Virus record (IMG/VR): IMGVR_UViG_3300031539_000171
Location: 1-32,840 of that record
From: a virus
DNA length: 32,840 nt
Reading direction: 5' to 3' (one strand)
This document shows, piece after piece, positions 12,509-20,540 of this stretch. Position numbers and translations under genes: made by a program. The notes beneath the pieces were generated by a model. That model did not search any database, was not told where the DNA came from, and saw only the letters and a list, made by a program, of their open reading frames with translations. The stretch's first letter is position 1. Every line of letters starts with the position of its first letter.

Positions 12509-13855
12509 TTAGATGATTTTTAATTCCTTGACAACCCCGAACACATCATTATTAACACTGTTGGCTATGTGGAGATCTATTACCTTGTAATCTACCGTAC
12601 CTGGGAATACAATGCTGGCATCAGGAGCCACCCACACAGGGTTAATAGAATCAATTTTGTAATGATTTATATTCAAGAAAATATCTCCCGGTTCAGTATA
12701 TTTAGTTTCCCCGGTATCATATTTCATTTCCAAAATTATTCCTATGCTTGTATCAGAAGATGAAGCCATAAAATACCCTTCATTTATAATATAGAATGAA
12801 GATTCATTTATAATTTTTGTATCTGTGTTTGGAAGTATTGCAATTATAGGTTCTCTGTATACAGAAATGCTACCATCTATTTCTTCATAAGTGATAGTTG
12901 GTTGCTTATAATTTGTGAAAGTTTCCGGAATATTCCAATACCAATATTCGTGGTTTTCAATTCCCTTTTCTAGTAAATTCCATTCATTATCACCGCTTAT
13001 TAGCCAGTATGCATCTACTTTATTTAAAATAAATAATTCTTTATTGTATGACCATTCTACTAATAATGGATAGCCCTTTGGAATAACTGTTAGAGTTTGT
13101 GGAGTTATTAGTTCAATAGTTCCGTCATCTTTTTCAATATCTCCATTATCCCTTTCTCCATACATTCTAAGACCTATTCCTCTCATATAATTATTTGCAT
13201 CCATTTCGGTTGTTGGATCAAATACTGGTTGATATGTTTCTACTTCTATAGTGAATTTTAATTTTGGCCTGCTTGTATCACCTTGTTCAAATGAATATTC
13301 TATCATTTTCTCCATTGTATTATCTTCTGAGAATCCGGAAGTTGCTCCTAATCTCATTCCTTTGTAATAAACATAGAATGTTTTTGTTTTATAGAAAGCT
13401 TCCCTGATTGCTTGTTCTACTTTAAGAGCAGTTACTTGTGTGTCAAGCCATAATTCACATTCAAAATTTACCGTAAGTGGAATTGAATAAAGAAAAGATA
13501 CAAATGATTGAAGTTTTCCATCAACTTCTTTGACATAACGTCCTTGTACAAATCGATTTGTAATTCTATTTGCATCTATTGTAGATCCAGTATAAGTGAG
13601 TATTCCTCTTGGAATTCTATCAAAATTACCATCTACTGGTTTTGGGAAATTACAATCGGCATAATGGGTGTAAAAATCCTGCATGAATCTTTCATCGCCT
13701 GATTGATTATAAAACCAAGGAACATCTACTTCCTCAATTTCTTCATTAGACCATACTTGATTGTATTTGATACCATTATTAAGCACATCAAGCATACCTG
13801 CTATAATAGCCCTTGAAATAATATCCTCATTGTTATAAGTATTGTATAGACTCAT
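12509..13855 (-). CDS. Tail/neck structural protein, possibly T4 gp15-like tail terminator
   Basis: The N-terminal ~230 residues of this 448-aa protein look like a tail-terminator fold. VPWFYNQSGDERFMQDFY is followed by RIPRGILTYTGSTIDANRIT, SFLYSIPLTVNFECELWLDT, a helix (VEQAIREAF) and KLKFTIEVETYQPVFDP. T4 gp15 shows the same order: LPRINLHL..., IKMIYELSIFTRYEDD, IVEQILPYF, IEWSLTFEVNGWMYP. This resemblance in order, not identity, is the basis, so confidence is moderate. Residues ~235-448 form strand-rich, immunoglobulin-like extra domains absent from T4 gp15. A 12/14 late-motif match lies 10 nt from the ATG. Confidence 0.6.
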   Translation of the reverse strand: MSLYNTYNNEDIISRAIIAGMLDVLNNGIKYNQVWSNEEIEEVDVPWFYNQSGDERFMQDFYTHYADCNFPKPVDGNFDRIPRGILTYTGSTIDANRITNRFVQGRYVKEVDGKLQSFVSFLYSIPLTVNFECELWLDTQVTALKVEQAIREAFYKTKTFYVYYKGMRLGATSGFSEDNTMEKMIEYSFEQGDTSRPKLKFTIEVETYQPVFDPTTEMDANNYMRGIGLRMYGERDNGDIEKDDGTIELITPQTLTVIPKGYPLLVEWSYNKELFILNKVDAYWLISGDNEWNLLEKGIENHEYWYWNIPETFTNYKQPTITYEEIDGSISVYREPIIAILPNTDTKIINESSFYIINEGYFMASSSDTSIGIILEMKYDTGETKYTEPGDIFLNINHYKIDSINPVWVAPDASIVFPGTVDYKVIDLHIANSVNNDVFGVVKELKII

Positions 13856-13907
13856 TTAATCGATTGTTTTTTTATATATTCTTTGAAAAACAATGAGTCT
13901 CAGAAAA

Positions 13908-14237
13908 TTACACGTCAAAAGTCATCCCTTTGGTATACGAATTCCATTGTTTTAAAGTCATTCCATATTTTTTGGCATATCTTTTAGTATAATAATGTTT
14001 AACTAAGAAGGAAGAAAATGCCCACATTACTAATCCGAATAATCCAAAGAACATTCCTTTAACAACATCGAATATAGCATCGTTGAATATGATCATTAAA
14101 GCACCTATGGTTATTATACCAAAGAATATAAAATTGCCTATCCATTTAGTATAAAATTTATAAAACCATTTATAATATTTTGGTGGGTCAAAATTATTTA
14201 TTGCTTCTAATTGTTCTGGTGTTGGTGGAGGGTACAT
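13908..14237 (-). CDS. Small two-helix membrane protein, hypothetical
   Basis: The 109-aa protein has an N-terminal Pro-rich start (MYPPPTPEQLEAINNFDPP), a basic aromatic segment, two membrane helices (~35-52 FIFFGIITIGALMIIF and ~62-80 GMFFGLFGLVMWAFSSFLV), then a cytoplasmic-looking tail with KHYYTKRYAKKYGM. An exact late motif (14245-14258) lies 7 nt from the ATG. The gene is on its own, since the helicase stop is at 14255. No family is recognised. Confidence 0.7.
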   Translation of the reverse strand: MYPPPTPEQLEAINNFDPPKYYKWFYKFYTKWIGNFIFFGIITIGALMIIFNDAIFDVVKGMFFGLFGLVMWAFSSFLVKHYYTKRYAKKYGMTLKQWNSYTKGMTFDV

Positions 14238-14244
14238 GGCTATT

Positions 14245-14258
14245 TTTATTTTATTTAT
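14245..14258 (-). promoter_or_regulatory. Late-promoter-like motif before the 109-aa membrane protein
   Basis: An exact ATAAATAAAATAAA, 7 nt from the ATG at 14237, overlapping the helicase stop. Confidence 0.5.
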
Positions 14259-15970
14259 TCGCGTATTTTTATTCTACTCATGAATTCTGGTGGAAAAGCC
14301 TTTCTATTTTTATGAATTAAATCTGCAAGTGATCCATCTAACATATAAGTTGTTGCATAATCATCTTCACTTCTTACACTTCTTCCGGTTCCTTGAAGTA
14401 TATTTATAATGGCTTTCCATTGATACCAAGAAGGATTTATGCTTAATTTTGTTTTTACGAATCTATCAGCAAGTGATAAATAAGGCACCTTAGCGAATAT
14501 CTGAAAGCGGCTCCATTCGTCTTTAAGGTCCAATCCTTCCAACAAACTGGGGCCCATCAGGACCTTCGAGTGATCCCTCTTGAGCATCTCAAGTACCTTC
14601 CTCTTCTCTTCGGTCCCTTCATACACTAAAATCCTTCTTTTATTTTTTGCAGAAAGATTGTTATGAATTTTCATTGTGAGATTATAAGAAGCACTATGGA
14701 TTATTCCATTTTCATTTGGATGTTCATCAAGAATATCATTTATTTTTTCACATAACCAAGGGAGATTAGCTTCTATTTGATTATATGTCATCCTTCTTTT
14801 ATTCCAAAAATAAATAGGTGAATTAGAATAATCAAAATTAGAATCCATTTTTATATAGCTAGCTTCACTTAATGCAATACTTTTTAAATAATCAGATGGA
14901 TTAGCAAATGTAGCAGACATTAAAAGACGAAATCCTGTGTGAGCATGAAAATATTTTTTCATCATATAATTTTCTTCCAAACAATTGAAAACTAATTCTT
15001 CATCATTAGAAGGATTTTTTACAATATTTCTTGTAGAAGTTTTATCTATGATGTAAACATAATCTTCTACTTTACAATGAAAGTCTTTTAACCAATCACA
15101 TAATCTTAGGGCTTCTCTCCATTCTTTTGGTGGATCATCCTTTGGGTACTCTTCTTTTACCGTGTCTTTAAGTAATTCAATTGAAGGTTTATAATTTTCT
15201 AAATAAATTTCTACTTTCCTTAAAGTTTTAAACAACTCATCTTGATTTTCAAAATCGAATAAAGCTTTAGTTAAAACTTTAAGTGATTGGAAATCTTTTT
15301 CATGATCTTTTATTTTATATGTCCCAAAGAAATTTGTTAATTTTTCTAATTTGTCAAGTGTTTTAGAATCAAATCTTGGGGAATAATGATTTTGGACAAT
15401 ATCAAGAATTTTATGGCCTTCATCACATATTGTAAAATCTCTTGGTGGAAATAATTGTTCATCTTCATCCATGTGATTATTTACATAGTTTTGCATTATA
15501 AGCCAATAGGCATAATTAAGAAGAGCTGTTTTTGATTCTGATGCAAAATCCCTAGCATTAAAATAAGGGCATTCTGTGTAACAATGCATTCCTCTTGGTT
15601 TTTTATTTCTTATTCGACAAGTACCAAGGGAATTTTTCTCCATATTATCAATACACAGATAATTGTCAATTCCTTTCACAGATCCCCATCTTAGGTGATA
15701 TTTTCTAAAGTCATTTTCATATTGTTCTTGTAACGAAATATCAGAAGCTAATATGTACCCTTTCTTTCCATTTTCATTTAAAATAAAGGCAACAGCCATT
15801 CCAATAATAGATTTTCCAGATCCAACAGGAGCATCTAAAATTACAGTTTTTGATCCTTTTTCATAAGCATTGATTATTTGTTCAATTGCTTCCTTTTGTC
15901 CCTTACGCCATACAAAATCTTCAGGCATAAATGTTTCTACAAATTCTTCTAAAAGATTGTTTATTTTCAT
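14255..15970 (-). CDS. XPD/DinG-like superfamily 2 helicase with Fe-S cluster cysteines
   Basis: A predicted 5'-3' DNA (or R-loop) helicase of 571 aa. Motif I is DAPVGSGKS at 46-54. Four cysteines at 106, 118, 130 and 134 (YLC, GTC, MHC, TEC) sit between motifs I and II, where XPD/DinG bind a 4Fe-4S cluster. Motif II is DEGH at 183-186. HSASYNLT and KVLMGPSLLEGLDLKDEWS lie in the second RecA-like domain, and motif VI is QGTGRSVRSEDD near the end. All key residues are present, so it should be active. T4 itself encodes Dda and UvsW instead. It probably acts in replication or repair; the neighbouring genes are mixed. Confidence 0.88.
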   Translation of the reverse strand: MKINNLLEEFVETFMPEDFVWRKGQKEAIEQIINAYEKGSKTVILDAPVGSGKSIIGMAVAFILNENGKKGYILASDISLQEQYENDFRKYHLRWGSVKGIDNYLCIDNMEKNSLGTCRIRNKKPRGMHCYTECPYFNARDFASESKTALLNYAYWLIMQNYVNNHMDEDEQLFPPRDFTICDEGHKILDIVQNHYSPRFDSKTLDKLEKLTNFFGTYKIKDHEKDFQSLKVLTKALFDFENQDELFKTLRKVEIYLENYKPSIELLKDTVKEEYPKDDPPKEWREALRLCDWLKDFHCKVEDYVYIIDKTSTRNIVKNPSNDEELVFNCLEENYMMKKYFHAHTGFRLLMSATFANPSDYLKSIALSEASYIKMDSNFDYSNSPIYFWNKRRMTYNQIEANLPWLCEKINDILDEHPNENGIIHSASYNLTMKIHNNLSAKNKRRILVYEGTEEKRKVLEMLKRDHSKVLMGPSLLEGLDLKDEWSRFQIFAKVPYLSLADRFVKTKLSINPSWYQWKAIINILQGTGRSVRSEDDYATTYMLDGSLADLIHKNRKAFPPEFMSRIKIRE

Positions 15971-15982
15971 GTAGTTTTTATG

Positions 15983-16013
15983 ACAAAAAAAGACCTAAGT
16001 TTCCTTAGGTCTT
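15983..16013 (-). terminator. Intrinsic terminator after the 269-aa gene
   Basis: On the minus strand AAGACCTAAG and CTTAGGTCTT (plus 15990-15999 and 16004-16013) form a 10-bp stem with a 4-nt loop, followed by TTTTTTTGTC. Its core CCTAAG/CTTAGG recurs in the terminator at 24244-24274. Confidence 0.9.
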
Positions 16014-16035
16014 GTTAAATATTTTTATATAATTT

Positions 16036-16845
16036 TTACCATCTTCTACCATATCCACCCATCATCATTCCACCTCCACCTCCGCCAGGTCTTACTACTC
16101 TACTTCCATTAGGACTTTCTGTTGGAACTTCTCTTTCTCCTGAATCATCAACTCCCATTCCACCTGGATTAGAGAAATTGTTATCTAAATATTTTTCAAC
16201 GGCTTCTTCGGAATTGAAAGGTCCATAAGTAGTTGCGTCGTCCCATTCTCCATATTCGTTGGATGCTAAATCCATGTACCATTTTCCATCTTTAGTTTTA
16301 TAAAAATCACAATATCTTGACATTGATTCATTTAATGATTCTAATATTCTGCCATTTTCATAAGAAGCAACAGTTTGATCAGAATCATACCAATCTTCTA
16401 TTCTATAAACTCCAGGACGAATTTCATTCACATGTTGAACCACACCTTCTTCTTTGCTAATTCTTTCAGCTTCCATTTTTACTTTGGATAACTCATCTGA
16501 TTCTGAATCAAAATATTCATTTACAAATTTTGCTTTCATTGGTTCTTTTTTATTTTCATTAGCTAATTTTTTTCCACCTACTTTACTCCAATAATCTGGA
16601 TCTGCCATTTCATCTCTTCTGATATTATAGAAAAAAGTTAAAGCTTTTTTAGCTCTTTTATCTAGTTTAGAACTATGCATATAGAAATTATACAATTTTT
16701 CTAGTCTTTCTTCATCATCTATTTTTTTAAATAACCTTTCATAGAATGATGTAGCATAAAGTGCCCAAAACATTGTATAATCAGGAACTGTTGAAGGATC
16801 AACTCCATAATATTCAAATAAAGTATTAAGTAATTTTCTATTCAT
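16036..16845 (-). CDS. Hypothetical protein with ESLNE motif and Gly/Met-rich tail
   Basis: The 269-aa protein has a helical N-terminal ~110 residues (MNRKLLNTLFEYYGVDPSTV). A linker holds FVNEYFDSE and ILESLNESM (ESLNE at 169-173). A compact region with W/Y residues follows (KTKDGKWYMDLASNEYGEWD), and the tail is PGGGGGGMMMGGYGRRW. The ESLNE motif recurs in neighbours and could be a prohead-protease site or a capsid-targeting signal. The start overlaps the upstream gene by 8 nt. No family is recognised. Confidence 0.7.
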   Translation of the reverse strand: MNRKLLNTLFEYYGVDPSTVPDYTMFWALYATSFYERLFKKIDDEERLEKLYNFYMHSSKLDKRAKKALTFFYNIRRDEMADPDYWSKVGGKKLANENKKEPMKAKFVNEYFDSESDELSKVKMEAERISKEEGVVQHVNEIRPGVYRIEDWYDSDQTVASYENGRILESLNESMSRYCDFYKTKDGKWYMDLASNEYGEWDDATTYGPFNSEEAVEKYLDNNFSNPGGMGVDDSGEREVPTESPNGSRVVRPGGGGGGMMMGGYGRRW

Positions 16846-17284
16846 AATCTTTTACTGATTCAGATACGAATTTTACAGGACCTTTAAATGTCTCAACAAT
16901 CATATCATCTACTCTGATTTTCTTCATTCCATTTTGAGTTTTAAACAAATAAGCTTCTCCTCCACTTAATTTAGCCATTGGACTGCCTTTAATTTTTTCT
17001 CCTGATGATCTTACTTTAAATTTTAAAATACCTCTACTAAATTCTGGAATCTGAAGTTCATTATCTAATGTTTTAGTAATTTTTTTAACTAAAGCTGCAT
17101 CAGTAACTTCATCTTCTAACTCAACATCCTCTATTTGTTCTGGACCAGTTGGTTCATCGGCATCAAATTCATCCTCGGACTCATACCAATTATCTGTTTC
17201 TTCTGGATCTACGTTTTTAATCTTACGAGGTCTACCCCTTTTGCCAAATTCATTTAAAGATTCGTCTACAAACATTTTTTTCAT
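16838..17284 (-). CDS. AT-hook-containing probable head-interior protein
   Basis: This 148-aa protein begins MKKMFVDESLNEFGKRGRPRK. GKRGRPRK (13-20) is a textbook AT-hook, which binds the minor groove of AT-rich DNA. ESLNE (8-12) directly precedes it. An acidic stretch (~24-62) and a strand-rich C-terminal domain (~75-148, GILKFKVRSSGEKIKGSPMA) follow. Short N-terminal signals of the F-x-x-E type target T4 internal proteins to the head and are cut by gp21. The layout here would release a DNA-binding protein inside the capsid. That is inference. Confidence 0.7.
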   Translation of the reverse strand: MKKMFVDESLNEFGKRGRPRKIKNVDPEETDNWYESEDEFDADEPTGPEQIEDVELEDEVTDAALVKKITKTLDNELQIPEFSRGILKFKVRSSGEKIKGSPMAKLSGGEAYLFKTQNGMKKIRVDDMIVETFKGPVKFVSESVKDYE

Positions 17285-17306
17285 AGCGCATTTTTATTTT
17301 TAAAAT

Positions 17307-17942
17307 TTATCCTAAAGTATTAGGGTGAATATCATATTTTTGTGTTACTAATTCCATAACTTTATTTCTAACAGCAGTCGGTTCATCATCTGTATTTATT
17401 ATTAACCAAGATTCGATTTCAGATAACTCTTCGTCTTCATCATATATTTGTTGTTTTTTTAACCACTCTTCTAATTCTTCTAATATTTCTTGAGCAACTC
17501 TTTCTGGTGTTTCTCCTTCTTCGTATTGTGGTTTGCTCATTGGATATTCCCCCCATTTTTGATACATATTTTCCGATAAAGATTCTGCTACTATTTTTTC
17601 TCCAGCATAAACTGATGTAGATAACCCGGCTGTAGAATCTTCAGTACTTGAAAATGGAACAAATGAAAGTTTATGTCCTCCTTCTAAATCAATATTTAAA
17701 TGATCAAACTCACCATCAAACTCTTCAGTAAATTTAAGAATCTTTTTTCCTAAAATATCTGATGGTTGTAATCCATTTGTGTCTACATCTAATTGAGCAA
17801 CTCCCTCATCACCATTAAGATAAGAAGTGATGTTTAATTTGCCACCATCTTTAAATTTAATAATGAAATATGAGTTAACCCCGTCCGTATCTTCGTGAAC
17901 AGAATCAATGATTTTTCCTTCCAATCTTTTAAGATCATCCAT
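17307..17942 (-). CDS. Hypothetical protein with ESLSE motif
   Basis: Residues 1-~100 of this 211-aa protein contain two similar strand-rich halves (GKIIDSVHEDTDGVNSYFII, then GKKILKFTEEFDGEFDHLNI), which looks like an internal duplication. VAESLSEN (ESLSE at 120-124) marks a junction. The C-terminal ~85 residues are acidic and helical (AQEILEELEEWLKKQQ). An exact late motif lies 11 nt from the ATG. It starts the three-gene set that ends at the terminator at 15983-16013. No family is recognised. Confidence 0.7.
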   Translation of the reverse strand: MDDLKRLEGKIIDSVHEDTDGVNSYFIIKFKDGGKLNITSYLNGDEGVAQLDVDTNGLQPSDILGKKILKFTEEFDGEFDHLNIDLEGGHKLSFVPFSSTEDSTAGLSTSVYAGEKIVAESLSENMYQKWGEYPMSKPQYEEGETPERVAQEILEELEEWLKKQQIYDEDEELSEIESWLIINTDDEPTAVRNKVMELVTQKYDIHPNTLG

Positions 17943-17953
17943 ATTAAAGACAA

Positions 17954-17967
17954 TTTATTTTATATAT
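17954..17967 (-). promoter_or_regulatory. Late-promoter-like motif before the 211-aa gene
   Basis: An exact ATATATAAAATAAA, 11 nt from the ATG at 17942, directly after the terminator of the recombination block. Confidence 0.5.
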
Positions 17968-17974
17968 CTAAAAC

Positions 17975-17999
17975 CAAAAAGGAGATTGTTAATCTCCTT
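17975..17999 (-). terminator. Intrinsic terminator overlapping the gp46 stop codon
   Basis: On the minus strand AAGGAGATT and AATCTCCTT (plus 17979-17987 and 17991-17999) pair around 3 nt and run into TTTTTGG. The stop TAA lies at the stem-loop junction, so gene end and terminator are fused. Confidence 0.85.
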
Positions 18000-19692
18000 C
18001 TCTTTCTAATTCTTCAACTTCAATATCAGAGAAGCCTGCATTTTTAGATATTTGTATCTTAAAATCGAAATGTTCAATTGGTAATGGTGAGTGGTTAATG
18101 ATGAAAATATTTATGTTCATTTCCTTAGATATGCTTTGTAACAATCCAATGATATCATAAATTCCATCTCCATCAATAGATGAAAGAACTTCATCTAACA
18201 TGAAAATATTTAATGAGGGGTATTTTCTTTTTAACATCCTAATAATAGAAATCAATACAGCTAAATCAACTCTTTTCTTTTCTCCTGTTGATAAAGTATC
18301 AACACTTATTTCTAATCCAAGTTGATATAATTCCGGTTCAAAATCAGAATTAAATGTTAAAGAATATGGAAAATGAAGTTCATGTAATGTAAATTCAATT
18401 TCTTTATTTAATGTTGGAAGATAGCTTTCAAGAATTTTCTTTTTAACACCTGCGTCAGAATAAAGTTCTTCTAACATTGCAAGATATTTAAAGTCATCAT
18501 CATATTTTACTTTTTCTCCTTCTTTTTCTTGTAATTGTCTAGAATTCTTATTAATAATGTTTCTTATACTAACAAATTCTTGTGGTTTATGCGCTTTAAG
18601 CCTATTGAGTTCTCCTTCTAAAGTTTTATATGCAGATTCATATTGAATAATAAAATCATTAATTTTGTTTATTCCATCATCTAATTTATCAAAAGCGATT
18701 TTATATGTGTCTTCACTTTTGGAAATATTTTCTAAGGAATTTTTCTTTTGATCAATATCATTATGCAATTTTTCTTTAATTAACTCAAATCTAGCTTCAG
18801 AAAAAGGAGTTTCACATGTTGGACATTTATCTTGATCATATAAATCAATCTGTCGTTGGATATCTCGTATTTCTTGATTTAATTTAGATTTTTGTTGGAG
18901 AAAAATATTATAAGATGTTGTTATTTCTTGTTTTTTAGAAAGGTATTCATTTCTCTTAGCATATCCTTCTTTAAGTTTTGGTTTATAAGCGGTTAATTGG
19001 GTTGTTATTTCACTAATTCTAACTGTGTTATCTTTGGTAACTTGCTCTTCTAATTTTGCTAATTCTTTTACAGCTGAATTAATGTTATTTTTAAGAGAAA
19101 TTATTTCTCTATCAAACAACGACATATTCATTTTTATGTCCCTTAAATCAGACTTAACGAGATCATTCATTTTATTGATGACCTCCATAGCAAATAACTT
19201 ATCAATAATGATACGTTTGTCATGGGGAGTCATTGAAATAAATGACTTAAAATCATTAACGGATAATGAAATAATATTGGAAAAGATGTGGTATGGCAGT
19301 CCGGTAACTTCAGCATCTATATAAGCCTGATAGTTTGCTATACCACTTTTTCCAATATCGTTGTCATCATTAGGTTCTTCCCCAGGAGCATATTTGTAAA
19401 CAATTAAATCTGATGGTGATATTTTTCTTTCAATTGTAACATCAGTTGTTGGATTAACAGAAATTTCTCCTTTAATCCAACCATGTTTATTCATTCTATT
19501 AGCAATTTCATCCTTCTTGAATTTATCTAACTTACCATAATACAATATCTTAGGTAAATTAACAAAGAAAGATTTTCCATGGCCATTTTTTCCAAGAACC
19601 ATCCAAAGACCTCCTGATTCAGAAAATTCTACAGTTTGTAATTTATTTCCAAATGGACCAATATTTCTCCATTCTATTTTTTTAAGCTTCAT
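17989..19692 (-). CDS. 46: Recombination endonuclease subunit gp46 (Rad50/SbcC-like)
   Basis: This is the ATPase subunit of the Mre11-Rad50-type complex that resects DNA ends for recombination-dependent replication. The 567-aa protein has Walker A GKNGHGKS at 34-41, a coiled coil split by the zinc-hook CPTC at 290-293, and a returning coiled coil. The ABC signature LSTGEKKRV is near 467-475, Walker B IFMLDE at 496-501, and the H-loop INHS at 532-535. All motifs are intact, and the length matches T4 gp46 (560). It lies two genes downstream of gp47. T4 has 47 before 46 in the same way. Confidence 0.95.
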   Translation of the reverse strand: MKLKKIEWRNIGPFGNKLQTVEFSESGGLWMVLGKNGHGKSFFVNLPKILYYGKLDKFKKDEIANRMNKHGWIKGEISVNPTTDVTIERKISPSDLIVYKYAPGEEPNDDNDIGKSGIANYQAYIDAEVTGLPYHIFSNIISLSVNDFKSFISMTPHDKRIIIDKLFAMEVINKMNDLVKSDLRDIKMNMSLFDREIISLKNNINSAVKELAKLEEQVTKDNTVRISEITTQLTAYKPKLKEGYAKRNEYLSKKQEITTSYNIFLQQKSKLNQEIRDIQRQIDLYDQDKCPTCETPFSEARFELIKEKLHNDIDQKKNSLENISKSEDTYKIAFDKLDDGINKINDFIIQYESAYKTLEGELNRLKAHKPQEFVSIRNIINKNSRQLQEKEGEKVKYDDDFKYLAMLEELYSDAGVKKKILESYLPTLNKEIEFTLHELHFPYSLTFNSDFEPELYQLGLEISVDTLSTGEKKRVDLAVLISIIRMLKRKYPSLNIFMLDEVLSSIDGDGIYDIIGLLQSISKEMNINIFIINHSPLPIEHFDFKIQISKNAGFSDIEVEELEREGD

Positions 19693-19697
19693 ATTTT

Positions 19698-19853
19698 TTA
19701 CATAAAATGTTCACCACATGCTTCCTCATACCAAATTTGCCTATCTCCAGGATATTCTGGTTTGGGAGTATATTGACGTTCTCTATATTTTCTTTCTCTA
19801 CCACAAAGTACACAAGTGTATGTTGTTGTAAAGTACCAATATTTCTTTTTCAT
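19698..19853 (-). CDS. Zinc-finger-like mini-protein (51 aa)
   Basis: MKKKYWYFTTTYTCVLCGRE begins this small protein. C14-x2-C17 and C46-x2-H49 form a CxxC...CxxH zinc-binding pattern over a basic, aromatic middle. Its ATG overlaps the stop of the upstream gene as ATGA, and its stop lies 5 nt before the gp46 start, so the spacing strongly supports a real gene. Function unknown; small zinc ribbons often bind nucleic acid or partner proteins. Confidence 0.65.
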   Translation of the reverse strand: MKKKYWYFTTTYTCVLCGRERKYRERQYTPKPEYPGDRQIWYEEACGEHFM

Positions 19854-20338
19854 TCTTTATAAAATTCAATTTTTAATACTAATATTTTAATATGTTCTAC
19901 TAAATCATTTAAGTTATCAACTATATAAGTTTTTGGCCTAGATAATTTAGTTTGAATTTCAACATCTTGTTTTCTTTTATATTCTGGATGAATTCCTATA
20001 ATAAGAGCTTTATCTTTTGAAGAATTTCCCCATCTTCCTAATTCATAAAGAGTTATAGGTCCTAATGAACCGGAGTCAAACCAAAATGAAACTGCATCTG
20101 CAATTTTTAATTTTTCATATTCCCATTTAATCTGTTCTGGTGCAGCTGTTGGATCGTCTATTGGAAAGTTTGCTCTTCTGGGATTAAAAATTGTTAATCC
20201 TTGCACATTTTTTAATTTTTCTATAACTTCTGATTGCCAATCTGGACAATTAGTTATAGATCCTGCCAAAAATAATTTTACATTTTTATCATTTACAGGT
20301 GAATACCATTCATTGGGTGCTTCTACTATTATTGCCAT
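19850..20338 (-). CDS. Nucleoside 2-deoxyribosyltransferase-like protein
   Basis: The family moves deoxyribose between bases or hydrolyses the glycosidic bond of (deoxy)nucleosides or nucleotides. In this 162-aa protein LFLAGSITNCPDWQ (~22-35) is the N-terminal nucleotide-binding strand and loop. FNPRRANFPIDDP (~51-63), AAPEQIKWEYEKLKIADAVS and LYELGRW (98-103) follow, and E99 fits the catalytic glutamate. Such genes occur in phages next to nucleotide metabolism. The exact substrate cannot be read from sequence. It sits between gp47 and gp46 in one operon. Confidence 0.78.
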   Translation of the reverse strand: MAIIVEAPNEWYSPVNDKNVKLFLAGSITNCPDWQSEVIEKLKNVQGLTIFNPRRANFPIDDPTAAPEQIKWEYEKLKIADAVSFWFDSGSLGPITLYELGRWGNSSKDKALIIGIHPEYKRKQDVEIQTKLSRPKTYIVDNLNDLVEHIKILVLKIEFYKE

Positions 20339-20340
20339 TT

Positions 20341-20529
20341 TTATTCTAATTTAAGATTTTCATCTGGATTTTCTAATTTTCTAATTCTTTCTTCAAGTGA
20401 TTCAGTATATAATGTCAATTTATTTATAGTATGTGCTATATCGCTAACCCAATTGATTATATGTTCTGAGTCTATTTCTTTTTTGTTAGATTCTTTAAAT
20501 ACTAAAACGTCTCCTATAAGTGTTGCCAT
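20341..20529 (-). CDS. Small coiled-coil hypothetical protein (62 aa)
   Basis: MATLIGDVLVFKESNKKEID leads into a helical segment with heptads (IAHTINKLTLYTESLEERIRKLE). It lies tightly between gp47 (stop 20541) and the deoxyribosyltransferase-like gene (ATG 20338), with 11 and 2 nt spacing. Position suggests co-expression with the recombination genes; nothing more can be said. Confidence 0.6.
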   Translation of the reverse strand: MATLIGDVLVFKESNKKEIDSEHIINWVSDIAHTINKLTLYTESLEERIRKLENPDENLKLE

Positions 20530-20540
20530 AATTTTAAATT

